Shown here: in pieces, positions 10,606 to 22,418 of the stretch
Numbering within the stretch: position 1 is the stretch's first letter
How the letters are laid out: each line of letters starts with the position of its first letter
From: Adiantum capillus-veneris
Lineage: Eukaryota > Streptophyta > Polypodiopsida > Polypodiales > Pteridaceae
Direction: 5' to 3'
Length of the DNA stretch: 64,000 nt
Assembly (NCBI GenBank): GCA_014529385.2
Contig: CM043960.1
Location: forward strand, 123,579,543 to 123,643,542
Made by a program: the position numbers and the translations under genes
The notes under the pieces: model-generated
Databases searched by the model: none
Seen by the model: the letters and a program-made list of their open reading frames with translations, nothing else
What the model was told of the DNA's origin: nothing

Positions 10606-13600
10606 TTATGAGCTGAAGAAATCTTCGGGTTGACGGCGGGCGAGGCGGTCCTTTAGTGCTTCCAGTGCTTTTTCATATTTGAATTTGCGTTCTTTGTCTG
10701 GCACTTGCAAAAACTGGATGGTGACTTTGTTTTTGAGTTCTACTACCGAGTAGCCTACAAATCTGGCTGTGAGGTTGCTTATCACCGGCGCAAATATCTT
10801 CGTTCGCCGGGTGAAAAATCCAGTGTATAAGGCCTCCTCAAAAGCTAGCATATTGTGCGAGGGCAGAAACATGCATCGGGCGTAAAAGCCATAAAGAACT
10901 TCCTCTGAGGGCTGCCCACTTAGATCATAGCAAAGGCCTTTGTTTCCTTCCAAAAATGAGAGCCATGGGGCTCTTGTCTACTCAGGATCATTGAAGACTT
11001 GTATGCAAGTAAATAGCATCCTGTAGATTTTGTAAAGCATTGTGCAGGAGAGATCTGGCGGACTTTTGAAGAATGTCATGGCTCTCGTTAGGGTTTTCAC
11101 CATGTATTTTTCTGTTGCTTGACCTCTCTCGGGAGCTGGCAGCTTGGGAAAGTTTAGCCATGTTGGCCTCTTCTTCTGCAGTGCTTCATGTGCTTGCCAT
11201 GTCCTTACTCAAGGTACAGGACAAAATGTTGGATCTTTCTGTATGTCCGTAGGTGCTCTCGTGAACAGAATCAAGTATCTTGGATTCTTGTTCAACCAGC
11301 TTAGCCGCCACTTCGGGTGGTCTTGATCTACGCCATCTTCTTGCATATCTTGGTATAATCTTTCCCTTACCTGTAAGAGTTTAACCTTGATGAGAGGGTA
11401 TGGTAGGGATTGTTGGTGCCATTGAGAATTGATTTGATTGGGACTGAGCTGTGTGACATTGACAGAGTGTAAAACTCTCAACTCCCAATCCATAGCTGCC
11501 TTCCACTGCTCATCTACCTCCAAGGCGATCTTCTCCTTTAGTGCATCTTCTTCAGCCTTTGACAGCTGGACCATCGGCACTGTGTCTTCCTCTGTGACTT
11601 GGATTTGAAAATCTTCCCCCACTCGGCTCTGCTATAGTCTGCGTCTCAAAGTCAGCAAATAAGACCGAGGGGATTTCCACTAGGGACGGCTCTGAAGTGC
11701 CTGTCTCTTCCTGTATGTCTGGCTTTCCATCTTTGAGGAGTTGGTTTACTCTTTTCAATTCTGCAATCTCTTTAAGGAGCTACTCCTCTCTTTGGACCCG
11801 CATGAGCGCCAAGTCTCTGCGTTGTGACTGCTCCAGCTTCAACTCCAGCTCTAAATCTCTGTTTTTCTTTTCAAGTGCTCTATACACCTCACATGTTTCC
11901 TTGATCGAGGCCACGGTTGGATTTTCTCTTAATTGCCGCAAGAAAGTGGCCTGATCATTAATTCTTTGTTCAGAATACTGCAGAGATGCGTTTGCTACAT
12001 CTAATTGTACTTGAATCTTTTGAGTTGATAGAGAGGTGGTAAGAAGTTCATTGGTCACTTTTGTCAACTGCTCATCTTTCACCTTGCAGGCATCAGATAG
12101 CTTAGTGAGGAGGTCACCCAACTCCTCCATTTCCTTCTATTGGCTGTCCTTGGCTATCTGATGTCGTTTTGCTTCAGTCTTTAGCTCTTGTACCTGATTT
12201 TGGAGATCAGTAATTGTAGCCATTCTCTCTTCTAGCTCTCCTTGAAGAGCATCGATGACCATTTCTAATTCTTTGGCTTTAGTACTGCGGTTAAAGGCCG
12301 CTGAGCGGAGTTTCTCCGTCATGATCTACATCTGCCTTGCATACTCGTTCACTTGCAGAATGACTTCATCATTGTACTGCCATTCTTCTTTTCTTGCAAG
12401 TTGAGATGGGCCAGCAGCCTCTTATGTTGCTTCTTGTTGTGTTGTTATTACTGGTGTTTCTATGGAGATGGTTGCTTCCTGGCCATCCTGAGGTTTTGAA
12501 ACCTCGGCAGTTTCTGGTTGAGTGGAGACAAGTTGTGTGGTCTCAACCCTTACAATTTCTTAGTTGTAGGCCTTCCTGCCTTCTCAATGTCGGTTTCTTC
12601 CTCATGTGTAGTGGTTTGCTCCTTTTCTTTATCTTCTTCTTTATCAGTTTCATCTACCGGCTTGTGAGTTTCCTCAGCTGTCTGTTCTGGTGCTAGTTCA
12701 GCTTCCTTTTCTTCATGTTGCTCGGCGTGGTCAGTTTATTGTGTATCTTTCGTTTGGTGGGTGAAATCAGACTCTTTTCCTTGTCAGTCTCGGCCTCTTC
12801 AGTGGTCTCTTGGCCTGCCGGTGAGGATGGTGGAGTGGGCATGGACTGATCCTGTTGTTCCGATGGCGGTGAGGTGGGTCGGGGAGATACCTGGCCATGC
12901 TCTTGAGTTGCTTCTTCCTCAGCTTTCTTGGCCGCTTCTTCCGCCTCTTTCAGCTTCAAGGCCTCTGCCTCTTGGTCCTTGGGATCCTCGGCCTCTTTCC
13001 TTGAATGATGTTTCGTTCAAAGTCCCTTCAATCCGGTGGGAACCCACTTTTCTGGGTCTTTTTCCTGCGCTTGCCTAGTGTGCTGATACGCCTATTTTTC
13101 TCTTTCAAATCTCGCTTGCTTTTGAGCTGGCACCTCTTGGTGAGCAGCCACAGCTTTTCGCTTCATTTCTTCCCTCCTAGCTCTTTTTTCTTTGTTGTCA
13201 GAGCTTTCACTGCTATGCTGCTCGAATTAACTGTCATCGGATTCATCACCTGATTTAAATGATCGCTTACCAGATCTTGTAGATCTTGGAGAGGGTGGAG
13301 CTGCCAAGATGCATGTGTTCTGATCCGGGGCAGGCGGTAGGTTGTCGGCCATGCCGATGGCATGATATGCTATTCTGGTTAAGACTTCAGGTGTGCCCAA
13401 GTAGGTTATCTTTCCCTCCTTCTTGGTGTCTTTCAATGTTGTTAACACATATTGCACATGGTCCATAGGTTGTCTGGTAGTTGACTTCAGAACTTGTGTA
13501 AAAGTGATGGCCACAACGTGATTTGGTGTAGTGTACCTTGGTGGCCTTTTCGCCAGGAAATGGAAATGCTAACGGTACAGACGGGCTGGCTCTTCCACCT

Positions 13601-14132
13601 GCTTGTGGATGAAATCGGCAAATGTAGCCACAGATGTTTCCTTTGTAAACTTGCCCACTATTTTCCTATCTCTTGCCCGCATGGTCATCCCTTCAGTGGG
13701 CAATCTGAGTACCTTTGCCACTATTTCCTTTCTAATCACAACCTCTACCTTGTTTCCTTGGTTGTCTGAGAGTTGGGCAGTTCGGTCTTCCTTGATGGTG
13801 GACAAAAGCTCGTAAACTTTCTGGAAGTCTACTCCGCAGGGTTCTAGTTCATAGAAGTGTCGGAGTCCCAACCTACGGTTAGCCTCTTTGGTTTCTGGCT
13901 TTGCTGCGACATCATAAACCTCTTTGGGCAAGAGCTGCAACTCCACCAGATGCCCTTCTTCACTCTTAAATCTGCCCGTGAAGACCGTGGTGTGGTGTTC
14001 TTCTAACTGCTCTTTAGAAAGATAAGATGCTTTTGCTGCCTTTACTGACTCGGGGTCCAGTTGATACGGGGGCAGTTCTCGCAGTTTCTCCTTTTGGTTT
14101 AACTTCTTCTTGGCCTTCTCCGCAGCTTGCAT
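10606..14132 (-). pseudogene. Extra ~1,170-codon reading frame downstream of pol
   Basis: From 14132 down to about 12693 one frame is interrupted only by a few stops. Frameshifts then lead into 12322-11552 and 11622-10606, each again one frame with few stops, so a single long protein is likely the ancestor. The N-terminal ~190 residues form a compact domain (YELEPCGVDFQKVYELL, VLRLPTEGMTMRARDRK) that recalls the Athila/plant-transposon ORF domain; I am not sure. Then come a Pro/Ser/acidic linker with basic patches, a long coiled coil (DALQGELEERMATITDLQNQ, KKNRDLELELKLEQSQ) and a globular C-terminus with GFYARCMFLPSHNMLAFEEA. No signal peptide or membrane segment is evident, so I do not call it an envelope protein. 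Confidence 0.7.
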
Positions 14133-16300
14133 TGGTCTTGTTTAGTGAACAGAGTGCAAAGTTAGAGGAGTTGGCAGATTTTTTCTCTAGAATGTCCTTT
14201 TAGACTGAAATATTGATAATCTGGTCCAAATTGCTTCAAATCAAATTTTGAACAAGCAAAGATGCCATAAAATCATGCAAGGAACAAAACTGTATGGGCA
14301 AAACAAAAATTTGCAACCAAAGTAAATAATCGCGATTGTTTACAATTGGGAAAATTTGCAGCTTTTTTGCAATTTTGGCTTTATAGGCTTGAAGTATGTG
14401 CCAATCACATTTGGATGTACAGGGTGAAAATGGTACCAGATTTTGGCTTTAGGTCTATGAAACAGTAGATATAAAGGAAATTTGAGATTTTGAAATTTAA
14501 ATTGACTCAAAATTGGCTAGTGGGCTTATCACATCATGTACTTTGGATGTATGATGACAAATTTTCATAATTGCCCCATTTTGGCCAAAAAGTAAATAAT
14601 CGCGATTATTAACTTTTCTTCCCAAAATGACATTTTTTGGCATAGACTGGTTCTAGGCATGGTATAGACCTTGGGTATGAATTATGAGGTCATTTGGATC
14701 AAGAAAAGTTGTTCATAACCCAAATTTTGGCTTTCACAGACTTCTTTGCGGTTTTTGGCAATTTTGCAAGTAAAGGGTGGTCATTTTAGCTCATACTTGA
14801 TTTTTGGCATGTAATAGGTGTGTACACATGATAGGTGAGGTGAATTGATGAAAAAGTAAATAATCACGACTATTTACTACAGTGACAAAAACTTTGCATT
14901 TCACATAAATTTTTACCTAAACATGTTTCATACACCTAATCCAAGTCCTAAATTAAATTTGGTCAAGTTTGGTCATGCCGGCATCGCTTTGTGCTCTGTT
15001 GACTCTGAAATCACCGTTTTTTGTGACTACTCTGTCTATTGAGTTGGTCGGTCGACTTTGAGGCTTTGGACTTGTCCGTAACATCATCGTGAAGCTACCT
15101 GTTCAATTCTGGCTCATTTCGAGTCAGTTTGGCCTCGTATGGTGAATTTGACGCTTTGTAACCTTCGAGCCGTTTTCTGATTTTCGAGGGATTTACTTGA
15201 TGGATTTCTCCAAACCAATCATATACATTGTATATGATCCTCATTAGGAAGACATTTGTGGAGTCAGGTCGAAATTCTGGCCGTTCCCAAAAAACCCTAA
15301 TCCTCTATTGAGGACCCCCTTGAGCCCAGCCGAATGATCATCTGATGGTATGGAATGGTTCTATTATGTTAGGGCATGCTATGGTTCAAATCCCATCCGA
15401 TTTGGTCAAGCTAATAGGCTGCTATGGTCACTTTTAGGTCGTAGGTCTTCGTGCAATGCTCGGCTTCTAGGGTTTTTTCTAGGGCTTTAGACTAGCTACC
15501 GGTCATACAAAATGGATCATTGATTAGTAAGGAACTTACCCCTCATGTATTGTGTGAGGCAACGCTGAAAAAGGTCAACTGTAAGCTCCGGAAATGACGC
15601 GTGAAAGAAGCCAAAATGCTCTCTCTGCAAAGCTCCAAGTGGTAATGAGGTGGTTTTAGCCTACTCTGGCTATCTATACCCATACTTCCCGAACCAAATT
15701 TCCCCAGATTCCCTCGTAAGTCCTATTAGGCCGTGAAATCTATGTTAGGCTCAAAAATTTCCCAAATCCGATTCTTGTAGCTCATTCTGTAAAAAATTTG
15801 TAGAAGTAGGCATGGCTGCTTAATTTAGGCTTCTCGCTTCCATCTTCTGATTTTGTTGAAAAGTTTTGTGCTTGTCCACCTTGTCTTTCTGATCACCATC
15901 GTGTCTTTCGTTTTTCCATATGAGCTTTCCTGCTAATTATTATTAATTTTTGACTTTTTTATTGAAAAAATCAAAGAAAATAGAAAAATACTTTAAAAAA
16001 GCAAAGTGAAAATCCAATAATTAAGAAAATCCCTTCAAAAACACAGCTTTACTGTGTTTTTTTTGTCGGATTTCTCCATTTTTAAGCCTTCCTATAGTAA
16101 AAATGATGAAAAATATCCAAAAAAGGACTATTTTTTATGATTTTCTGATAGAATATACACTATTTACACTCATTGGGAAGATATTATCAGTGACTTTTCC
16201 CCAGTTGATGAATTATAACGGTATTATTAGGTAATTTTGCAAAAATCACACGTTAACATGAAAATATTTCCTCCCTCTTCAAACATTGCCCTTAATTACT
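14133..16300. other. Non-coding spacer of the giant element
   Basis: About 2.2 kb, AT-rich, with no credible frame. Its right-hand-in-transcription part (14200-14900) holds three spaced copies of the palindromic motif; the rest shows no structure I can name. Confidence 0.7.
14322..14877. repeat. Three palindromes at ~267-bp spacing (array 1)
   Basis: Copies at 14322-14343, 14592-14613 and 14856-14877 each join half-sites close to GTAAATAATC and GATTATTTAC. Spacing is 270 and 264 bp. The intervening sequences share phrases such as 'caaattttg gctt', indicating a degenerate long-period tandem repeat. Confidence 0.85.
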
Positions 16301-16306
16301 TAGTAT

Positions 16307-17610
16307 TTAGTAGTATCCTTCCACCCCTCCTAGATGGCGTTCTCCGGTACGACTGTGTGCATGGGTTGAACAATTATGTCTATGCATAGCCGTGATTGGC
16401 TCTACCATGATATGAAGATCAATGCAATCCAACTCAATATGATGTGCAAGAGTTGGGTCTTGAGTAAATAACTCAAGGGTTTCCGATTTCGAGGTTTGCT
16501 GCTGGTGTCTTCCAAAGAGCAAATCTTCTAGCCTTTGTGCTCTCTGTTTGATAGTACCATCAGGGTGTTTAAGCACGCTGAGCCCTTTAGATGATTGTCG
16601 AGCTTTTTCTCACCATTGGTAGCTTGGTCTACTTGGTGCATGGTTCTTGAGAGTCTGTTGAGACTTAACTCGCCACTTTTTGATTGGTTTCACGTCGTGT
16701 GGAGAAGATAAGTGCTCCTTTTCTTTCAAACCTTTTTCATGTTAGGTTCCTTGTTCATAGATGCCCAATTCTGTGCTTGAATCCTTGGAACCGTCTTCTC
16801 TTTCTCTGGTGAAATTTTAGGCACCCAGAACTCATTTGGTTTATCCACAAGTTTCACCTTTGGTACCCAAATTTTCATGACTCCTTGCATGCTACATGTA
16901 GCATTTGTTGGTCGAGGGGATGGAGAAGATTTACTTTGTGGATTGGTACTCTGATTGCATCTTTTCCATTCCTCTTTGCTAGGTGCAATAGGAACAATGA
17001 GTTTCCCTCCCTTAAGTGATAGCTTTAGCTGATTTGTATCCCAATCCGATACTTTGTATGTACGCATCCAAGGAATGCCAAGAATCATCATCTCATTCAT
17101 GTGTTCATCTGGAAAGCATACAAACTGATGCGGACATGAGCATCCATGTACTACCACGTTCAAGTTGACTACTCCCAATGTTGGAGTTGGGTTCTTGTTG
17201 CATCCTTTGATTGTCGTTATTCATGCGGTCAATGCTTGACTTGTTGCTTTCTTGTATGTGGAATAACTGACTGCATTCACTCTAGCTCCTGTGTCTACCA
17301 AATCATTGGTGCTATGATTGTTGAGTTGTACTTTGATGCGGAGATCTATTCCATCTAACCAACCAGTCGTCATCTGTTGAAACTGCATCTTTAGGTAATT
17401 CCCATTGTCAATCATCTAGTCTTAAAGTGTTGATGGAATCGGTATCTGTTGATTCTTGAGAGCAGCTTTACACTTGAGCACCCAAAGTCTAGCTTCCTCT
17501 TGGGCTTCATCAATAACTTGTTGTCGCTTCATCTTCCTTTGTTTGGCTGCATGCATTCTCTCTAGCAATTCATTGGTTAGTGAAAAATTGTATTTCTTTA
17601 AACGACATCC
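16307..17610 (-). pseudogene. Second retropepsin-like ORF, downstream of integrase
   Basis: On the minus strand, after the pol stop at 17617, a frame begins with a basic helix (ERMHAAKQRKMKRQQVIDEA). After stops near 17416-17425 it continues with IDLRIKVQLNNHSTNDLVDTGARVNAVSYSTY in the same frame. A single TGA at 17221 separates this from PTPTLGVVNLNVVVHG and MMILGIPWMRTYKVSD. The DTGA box and the ILGxPW box are the two hallmark motifs of retropepsins, at the usual distance. A Pro/Ser/Lys-rich tail to about 16590 and a charged 16307-16576 piece follow. The regular protease of this element is separate (22143-22391, DSGA), so two protease-like domains exist. Function unknown. Confidence 0.7.
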
Positions 17611-17616
17611 ACTAAT

Positions 17617-19400
17617 TCAATTAGCCATTGGTTCACCATCTATGGTTGACAATTTTACTGCTCCACTTGGAGATACATCTTCAATGATAAATGGTCCATT
17701 TCCCTTTTTCTTAAACTTGGGAATGTGTTGCTTAAGGGAATAGACTAGAACTAAGTCCCCTTTCTTGAAATTTTTGGTGATTAAGTGGGAATCAAAAAAC
17801 TGTTTTTGTTTCCTCTTTTGTGCATAGATATGAGCTACAGCAATTAGCCTTTGCTCGTCTAGCTTTTCCAAATCTTCTAGTCTTTGTGACAATTCATGTC
17901 CAGTCCACTCAAGAGTTTGTGCTACCCTTAAGGTCGGCAATAGAAATTATATTCGCAGTATGGCATTAAGACCATAAACAAGGTTAAAGGGTGTAGCATT
18001 TAAAGCCATTTTGAATGAAACTCGATAAGCCCATAGAGTAGCATGGAGATTCATTTCCCAGTCTGTTCTTCCTGAACTAACCACTTTGGTCAGTACCAAG
18101 CTAAGAATTTTATTCGTATGCTCAGCTTGTCCATTTGCTTGTGGGTGATAGGGAGCTAATTTGTTATGGATAACCATAAACTCATTAAGCAAATACTCTA
18201 TTACCTCGTTGAGGAAATGAGTTCCCCGATCACTGACAATCTCTATTGGCAGTCCATACCTTACGAATACATACTCATATAAGAATGTAGCAATGGATCT
18301 GGCATCATTCCTTTGAGTCGCTTTAGCCTCGGCCCATTTGGCCAAATAGTCCGTAGCTACAATGATATATTGAGCTTGGGTTCTATAAGCAGGTGGCTGT
18401 ATCGGTCCCACAAAATCTATACCCCATTTTGCGAAGGCTATGGCCCCCATCATTAGTATTAAGGGCATGCTGTCTACTCGTGTTGGCATTTTTGCTCGTT
18501 GACAAGGATCACACCTTTGAACATATTCTTTGGCATCTGCAAAAAGTGTTGGCCACCATATGCCTGCCATCAAGATTGCTCTTGCGGTGGTCTCACTTGA
18601 AAAGTGACCTTCAGCTAATCCAGCATGTGCTTGTTCTATAATCGAAATCCACTCGTTTTCATTTGCACAAAGTCGCAAATGTTGATCCTTACCTCTCCGA
18701 TACAATTGGTTTCCAATGAGAGCATAGTCTCTTGCTTCCGTTTCAATTGCTCTTTGACGGCATTTCCTCATATCCTCGGGAAATGTTCGTTTCGATAAGT
18801 AAGTAACCAAATAGTTACTCCACGTAGGAACAGTTGACATTTGAAACAATATCACATGAGGAATGGGTTGTTGTTTCTGACATTGAGGGAAATCTTTTAC
18901 AAAAGATCAAACATCTCTTCTCATAGTCGGAAGAATACTCCAAGTCATAAGATTCATTGCATAGTTTGGTCTCCCGCAAAGTGAGTCCTACTATGGTAAC
19001 ATGTGCTTGACTTAGGTACTGATCCCTTTCTTCACGGTTAATGCATAAAAGCAATATCCCATCTCGATTTGTTTTATATAGCCTCCCAGCTAGTAATTGA
19101 TACATAGCTGATTGCTCGATTAAGTCAACTGTGATAGGAAGTGGTGAATCCAATTGAGCTATTTTCATCAATGACACAATTTTTTCCAACCATCTAGGTA
19201 TCATTTCCATGGAGAACAAATAGGCATCTGGTAGATCATCATCTACCCCTTTAGGTGATTCCCCTGAAACAATCCTGGACAAATGATCTGCTCGTTGATG
19301 TGTAGTGCCTTTTTTAACAACCACAGTGAAATCAAATTTGAGAAGAATGATGAACCATCTCACTATTCTTCTTGTGCTGCATGGCTTGTTGACCAAATAC
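17617..19400 (-). pseudogene. pol: pol: RNase H end, integrase and GPF-type C-terminus
   Basis: Starting at 19400 (just after the MITE) the minus strand reads EYLVNKPC, the RNase H end (WFIILLKFDFTVVVKKG, THQRADHLSRI), then a degenerate zinc-binding-like stretch near 18850-19100. A complete integrase follows at 17947-18855: LYRRGKDQHLRLC, the HHCC finger (QAHAGLAEGHF ... CDPCQRAK), and the catalytic core with GIDFVGP, SDRGTHFLNE and NGQAEHTNK supplying D, D and E. 17617-17940 is the C-terminal domain with GDLVLVYSLKQ and GNGPFIIEDVSPSG, a GPY/F-type module. No chromodomain is present. Integrase inserts the cDNA. Frameshifts near 18855 and 17945 break the polyprotein. Confidence 0.88.
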
Positions 19401-19625
19401 TCGGGGCGGTCACTTATCAAAAGCTTCCTATATCACTGCGTTCAAGAGTTTATTAATAATACCTCAATATACATACTATACTTACACTACGTGCCTATTT
19501 AAAAAACCCCCACCCCCCTCTGTATATATACATTTTGATACATTTTGATCTTTTAATAATCCTCTCCGGTTAACTCACATGATAGCATACAAATTCTAAA
19601 AAGTGACCGCCCTGGGACCAAATAT
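19392..19625. mobile_element. MITE (216 bp) inside the RNase H of the giant element
   Basis: The insert 19401-19616 starts TCGGGGCGGTCACTT and ends in the inverse of CCCAGGGCGGTCACTT, giving inverted ends that share GGGCGGTCACTT. It is flanked by ACCAAATAC (19392-19400) and ACCAAATAT (19617-19625), a 9-bp (or 8-bp) target duplication. Removing it restores the conserved reading LLYLVNKPC. No coding capacity. An 8-9 bp duplication fits hAT or Mutator-type mobilisation; the family is unresolved. Confidence 0.85.
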
Positions 19626-21346
19626 AACAAAGCTTGGTGGTCCACAAAGAACACAAACTTGTTGGCCAATAGGGAATGTCTATACTTTTTAACGACATAG
19701 ATCATTCCTAGTCCTTCTCTTTCAGTGGTGATGTAATTCTTTTCTACCATATTTAATTGTCTACTAGCATAAGAAATAGGAAATTCAATGTTCCCATCTC
19801 CTAGTTGGGCTAGTATACAACCAATAGCAAAATTTGAAGTATCTACGAGTACGTGGAATACCTTATCCCAATCGGGTGCTTTCAATGTTGGAGCTGAGGT
19901 GAGAGATTGCTTAAGCTTCATGAAGAATTCTTCACATGCCTCGGTCCATTCAAAGTGCGTAATCAAGCTATACATGGGTTTTGCAATTATAGCATACATG
20001 TAGATGACCTGTCGGTAATATCCACAATGTCCCATGAAGGCTTGTACCCCTTTGATTGTTGTTGGTCTAGGCAAATCAGCAATGACATGGATCTTTTCAA
20101 TATCGGTAGCTATGCCATTTTTAGACACTATGTGTCCAAGGATTTTTCCTTGTCTTCCCATGAATGTGCACTTTTTCGGGTTTAAGCAAACCCTGTAAAG
20201 TCTACATTTCTCGAATACCTTTTTGAGGTGTGCAAAATGATCAGCTTGGATTGACGAATGTACGCATAAATCATCCATGTATACTTCCAAGAATTTCCAA
20301 AGATACTCTTTGAAAGCATGGCTCATTAATCTCTGAAATGTGGCTAGAGCATTAGTTAACCCAAACGGCATAACCCGATAGGAAAATATATCCCATTCTG
20401 TTGCAAAAGCAGTTTTGTGCTGATCTTTTGGGTCAACCAAAAGTTGATTGTATCCTGAAAAGCCATCTAGAAAGCTGTAAGCTTCTTTTCCTACCACTCG
20501 TTCTAAAACGTGCTCAGTTATCAGAAGAGGAAAGTTGTCTCTAATGGTAGCTGCATTCACTTTTTTGAGATTAACGCACACTTGTAATTTACCATTCTTC
20601 TTAGGTACTACCACAATTGGGGACACCCAATCAGTGTGTTCAATTTCATAAATGAATTCAGCTTCCTTTAGTTTTTCAATCTCTTCTTTGATCTTTCTGA
20701 CAAATGTTTCGTTATAAGTGTATGGTCTCTGTCTACTTGGTTTCACATCATCTTTCATGGGTATGGTATGTTGACAGATTTCTGGATCAACACCCTTGAG
20801 ATCCTTGTAAGACCAAGCAAAGATATCCCGATATTCCTTTAGCAAACTTAACAAAAGCTTTTCTTCTTCTTTTGTTAGGTCATTTGCAATGTAGGCTAGT
20901 CTAGGCTCTTCTCCTGGTTCAGCCAAGTCTACCCTTTTAGCGTTTTCACGTCCTTCGTAAGACTCGCCTTGTTCTCGTAGTTCCCTAACAGGTTGTTCGA
21001 TTATGATTTTTCGATCTTGGAGAGTATACTTTTTGTAATGGGATGGAACATGCATAACATCCTTACCATCCTCTTCCGTGGTTTCCATTTCGGTGGTGTA
21101 TCTCTCCTTTAGAGCTTTTTTCAACTCTTGATATTTTTTTTTCCGCTCCACTCTGGTCATGAGTGGTTTTTTATCATGATGTTCTTCTTGGGTACCCTTC
21201 CTTGTTTTTCTCGATGTCTGAGACATTTTTGAGTTTTCGTTCGAAGGATATATGCCAGTTATTTTGTCCTTGACACAATCTTTAGCATCTATCTGCATCA
21301 AGAATTGTGTTTTACTGGAGACTGATGGCATAGGTCGTGCTTTCAC
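19553..21346 (-). pseudogene. pol: pol: reverse transcriptase and RNase H (interrupted by MITE)
   Basis: A 597-codon open frame. A charged N-terminal linker of ~180 residues leads to SWSYKDLKGVDPEICQHTIP and then the RT: DWVSPIVVVPKKNGKLQVCVN, FLDGFSGYNQLLVDPKDQHK, MPFGLTNALATFQRLM and the catalytic VYMDDLCVHS box (YMDD). The connection GHCGYYRQVI and RNase H (LVDTSNFAIGCILAQ, ISYASRQLNMVEKNY, TTEREGLGMIYVVKKYRH) follow. The frame leaves the conserved sequence at FVDHQALLYLV, where the MITE begins; the last ~17 residues are MITE-encoded. Otherwise the catalytic motifs are intact. Confidence 0.92.
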
Positions 21347-21466
21347 AATTATAGTGTCCCTCTTTCTTCTATACCATTTTTGTCTTCTTGATTTCTGGTT
21401 TGGAAAGTCAAAAAACTTTTCCTCCCTTCTCCTTAAGAGTAGTTGAGCTCTCGTATGTTCTATTTC

Positions 21467-22391
21467 CTATCCCAAATCTTTAGAGGTAGCTGAGTGTTCA
21501 TCCAACTCATCAGTTGCATCGTAATAGAGGTCAGAAAAGAATTGTTGAGCTTTCATCAAGTCCTTTGTTTCCTGATCCTTATTTTCAATGTTAAGGACTG
21601 ACATCATTTCGATGGGAATTATGTTGTAGCCATCCTCATTGCAAAATTGAGTAGGCATAGATGTATTCACACATACATCCATTGTCGCTAAGATTTGAGT
21701 CCACTCGAATGGTTCAAATAAATACTCTAGAAAGGGTTCAGGTATGTAGGGTTCGTCTGTATAGTCCCTTTCTAGGATACATTCCTCTCGTTTTAAGCTT
21801 CCGTTTTCTGAAGCTCCGCACATCCAAATAGGAGTGACTTTGTTTAGCCAAGATGGAAGTTTAGTTTTAGCCGAAGAGACTGAATCAAACTCTTGGATGG
21901 GTGTTTTCAAGACGTCTCTATAGGTGTGGTCCTTTAGATTGACCCTTGTTATAAATCCCACCTGCTTTAAGTACAGATAGTCATTTCCACAATCTTGGAT
22001 AAGCTGTACTTGTCGCATGAAAGGTCTTCTCAATATGATTTCATAGTTGAGGTTTTTCCCAAATTCTACTATGGCAAAAGTGTGTTGATATTCAATTCCC
22101 TAGAGGTCTTTCAATGTGTCCGTCAGCCAACTGCAATTTCATTCATGTTTGTCTAATCGCTGGTTGTCCCCAGGATTCCCATACTGCTTTAGTGGCTATG
22201 GCTATGCCAGCTCCACTATCCAGTATTGCCATGGTTTCAATGTCATTATATTTCACTGGGAGGGTAGTGTTTCCTTCTTCCCCTTCATAATATTCTCCGA
22301 CCTTGTTCATAGGAACTGATCGTATCTCTTTGTATTCCATTTCATTTTTCGAGTTTCCTAGATTATTAGAGGTTAACCCCGTTATCCCCAC
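21467..22391 (-). pseudogene. pol: pol: aspartic protease (regular copy)
   Basis: 22143-22391 carries the retropepsin active site in MAILDSGAGIAIATKAVWE. After a frame break the flap-to-C-terminal part continues at 21467-22033 with RRPFMRQVQLIQDCGNDYLYL, followed by a long linker ahead of RT. Retropepsin cleaves Gag-Pol. It lies between gag and RT, the standard position. Confidence 0.8.
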
Positions 22392-22418
22392 CTTTTCTAG
22401 GGTTTTCTGTAAATCATT

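Noticed and set aside
10606-10953. Envelope-like protein call for the extra ORF
   Set aside because: No signal peptide, transmembrane segment or cleavage motif is visible; coiled coil alone is not enough.
12394-13815. Several plus-strand frames of 60-105 codons in the extra-ORF region
   Set aside because: They are antisense shadows of the long minus-strand frame.
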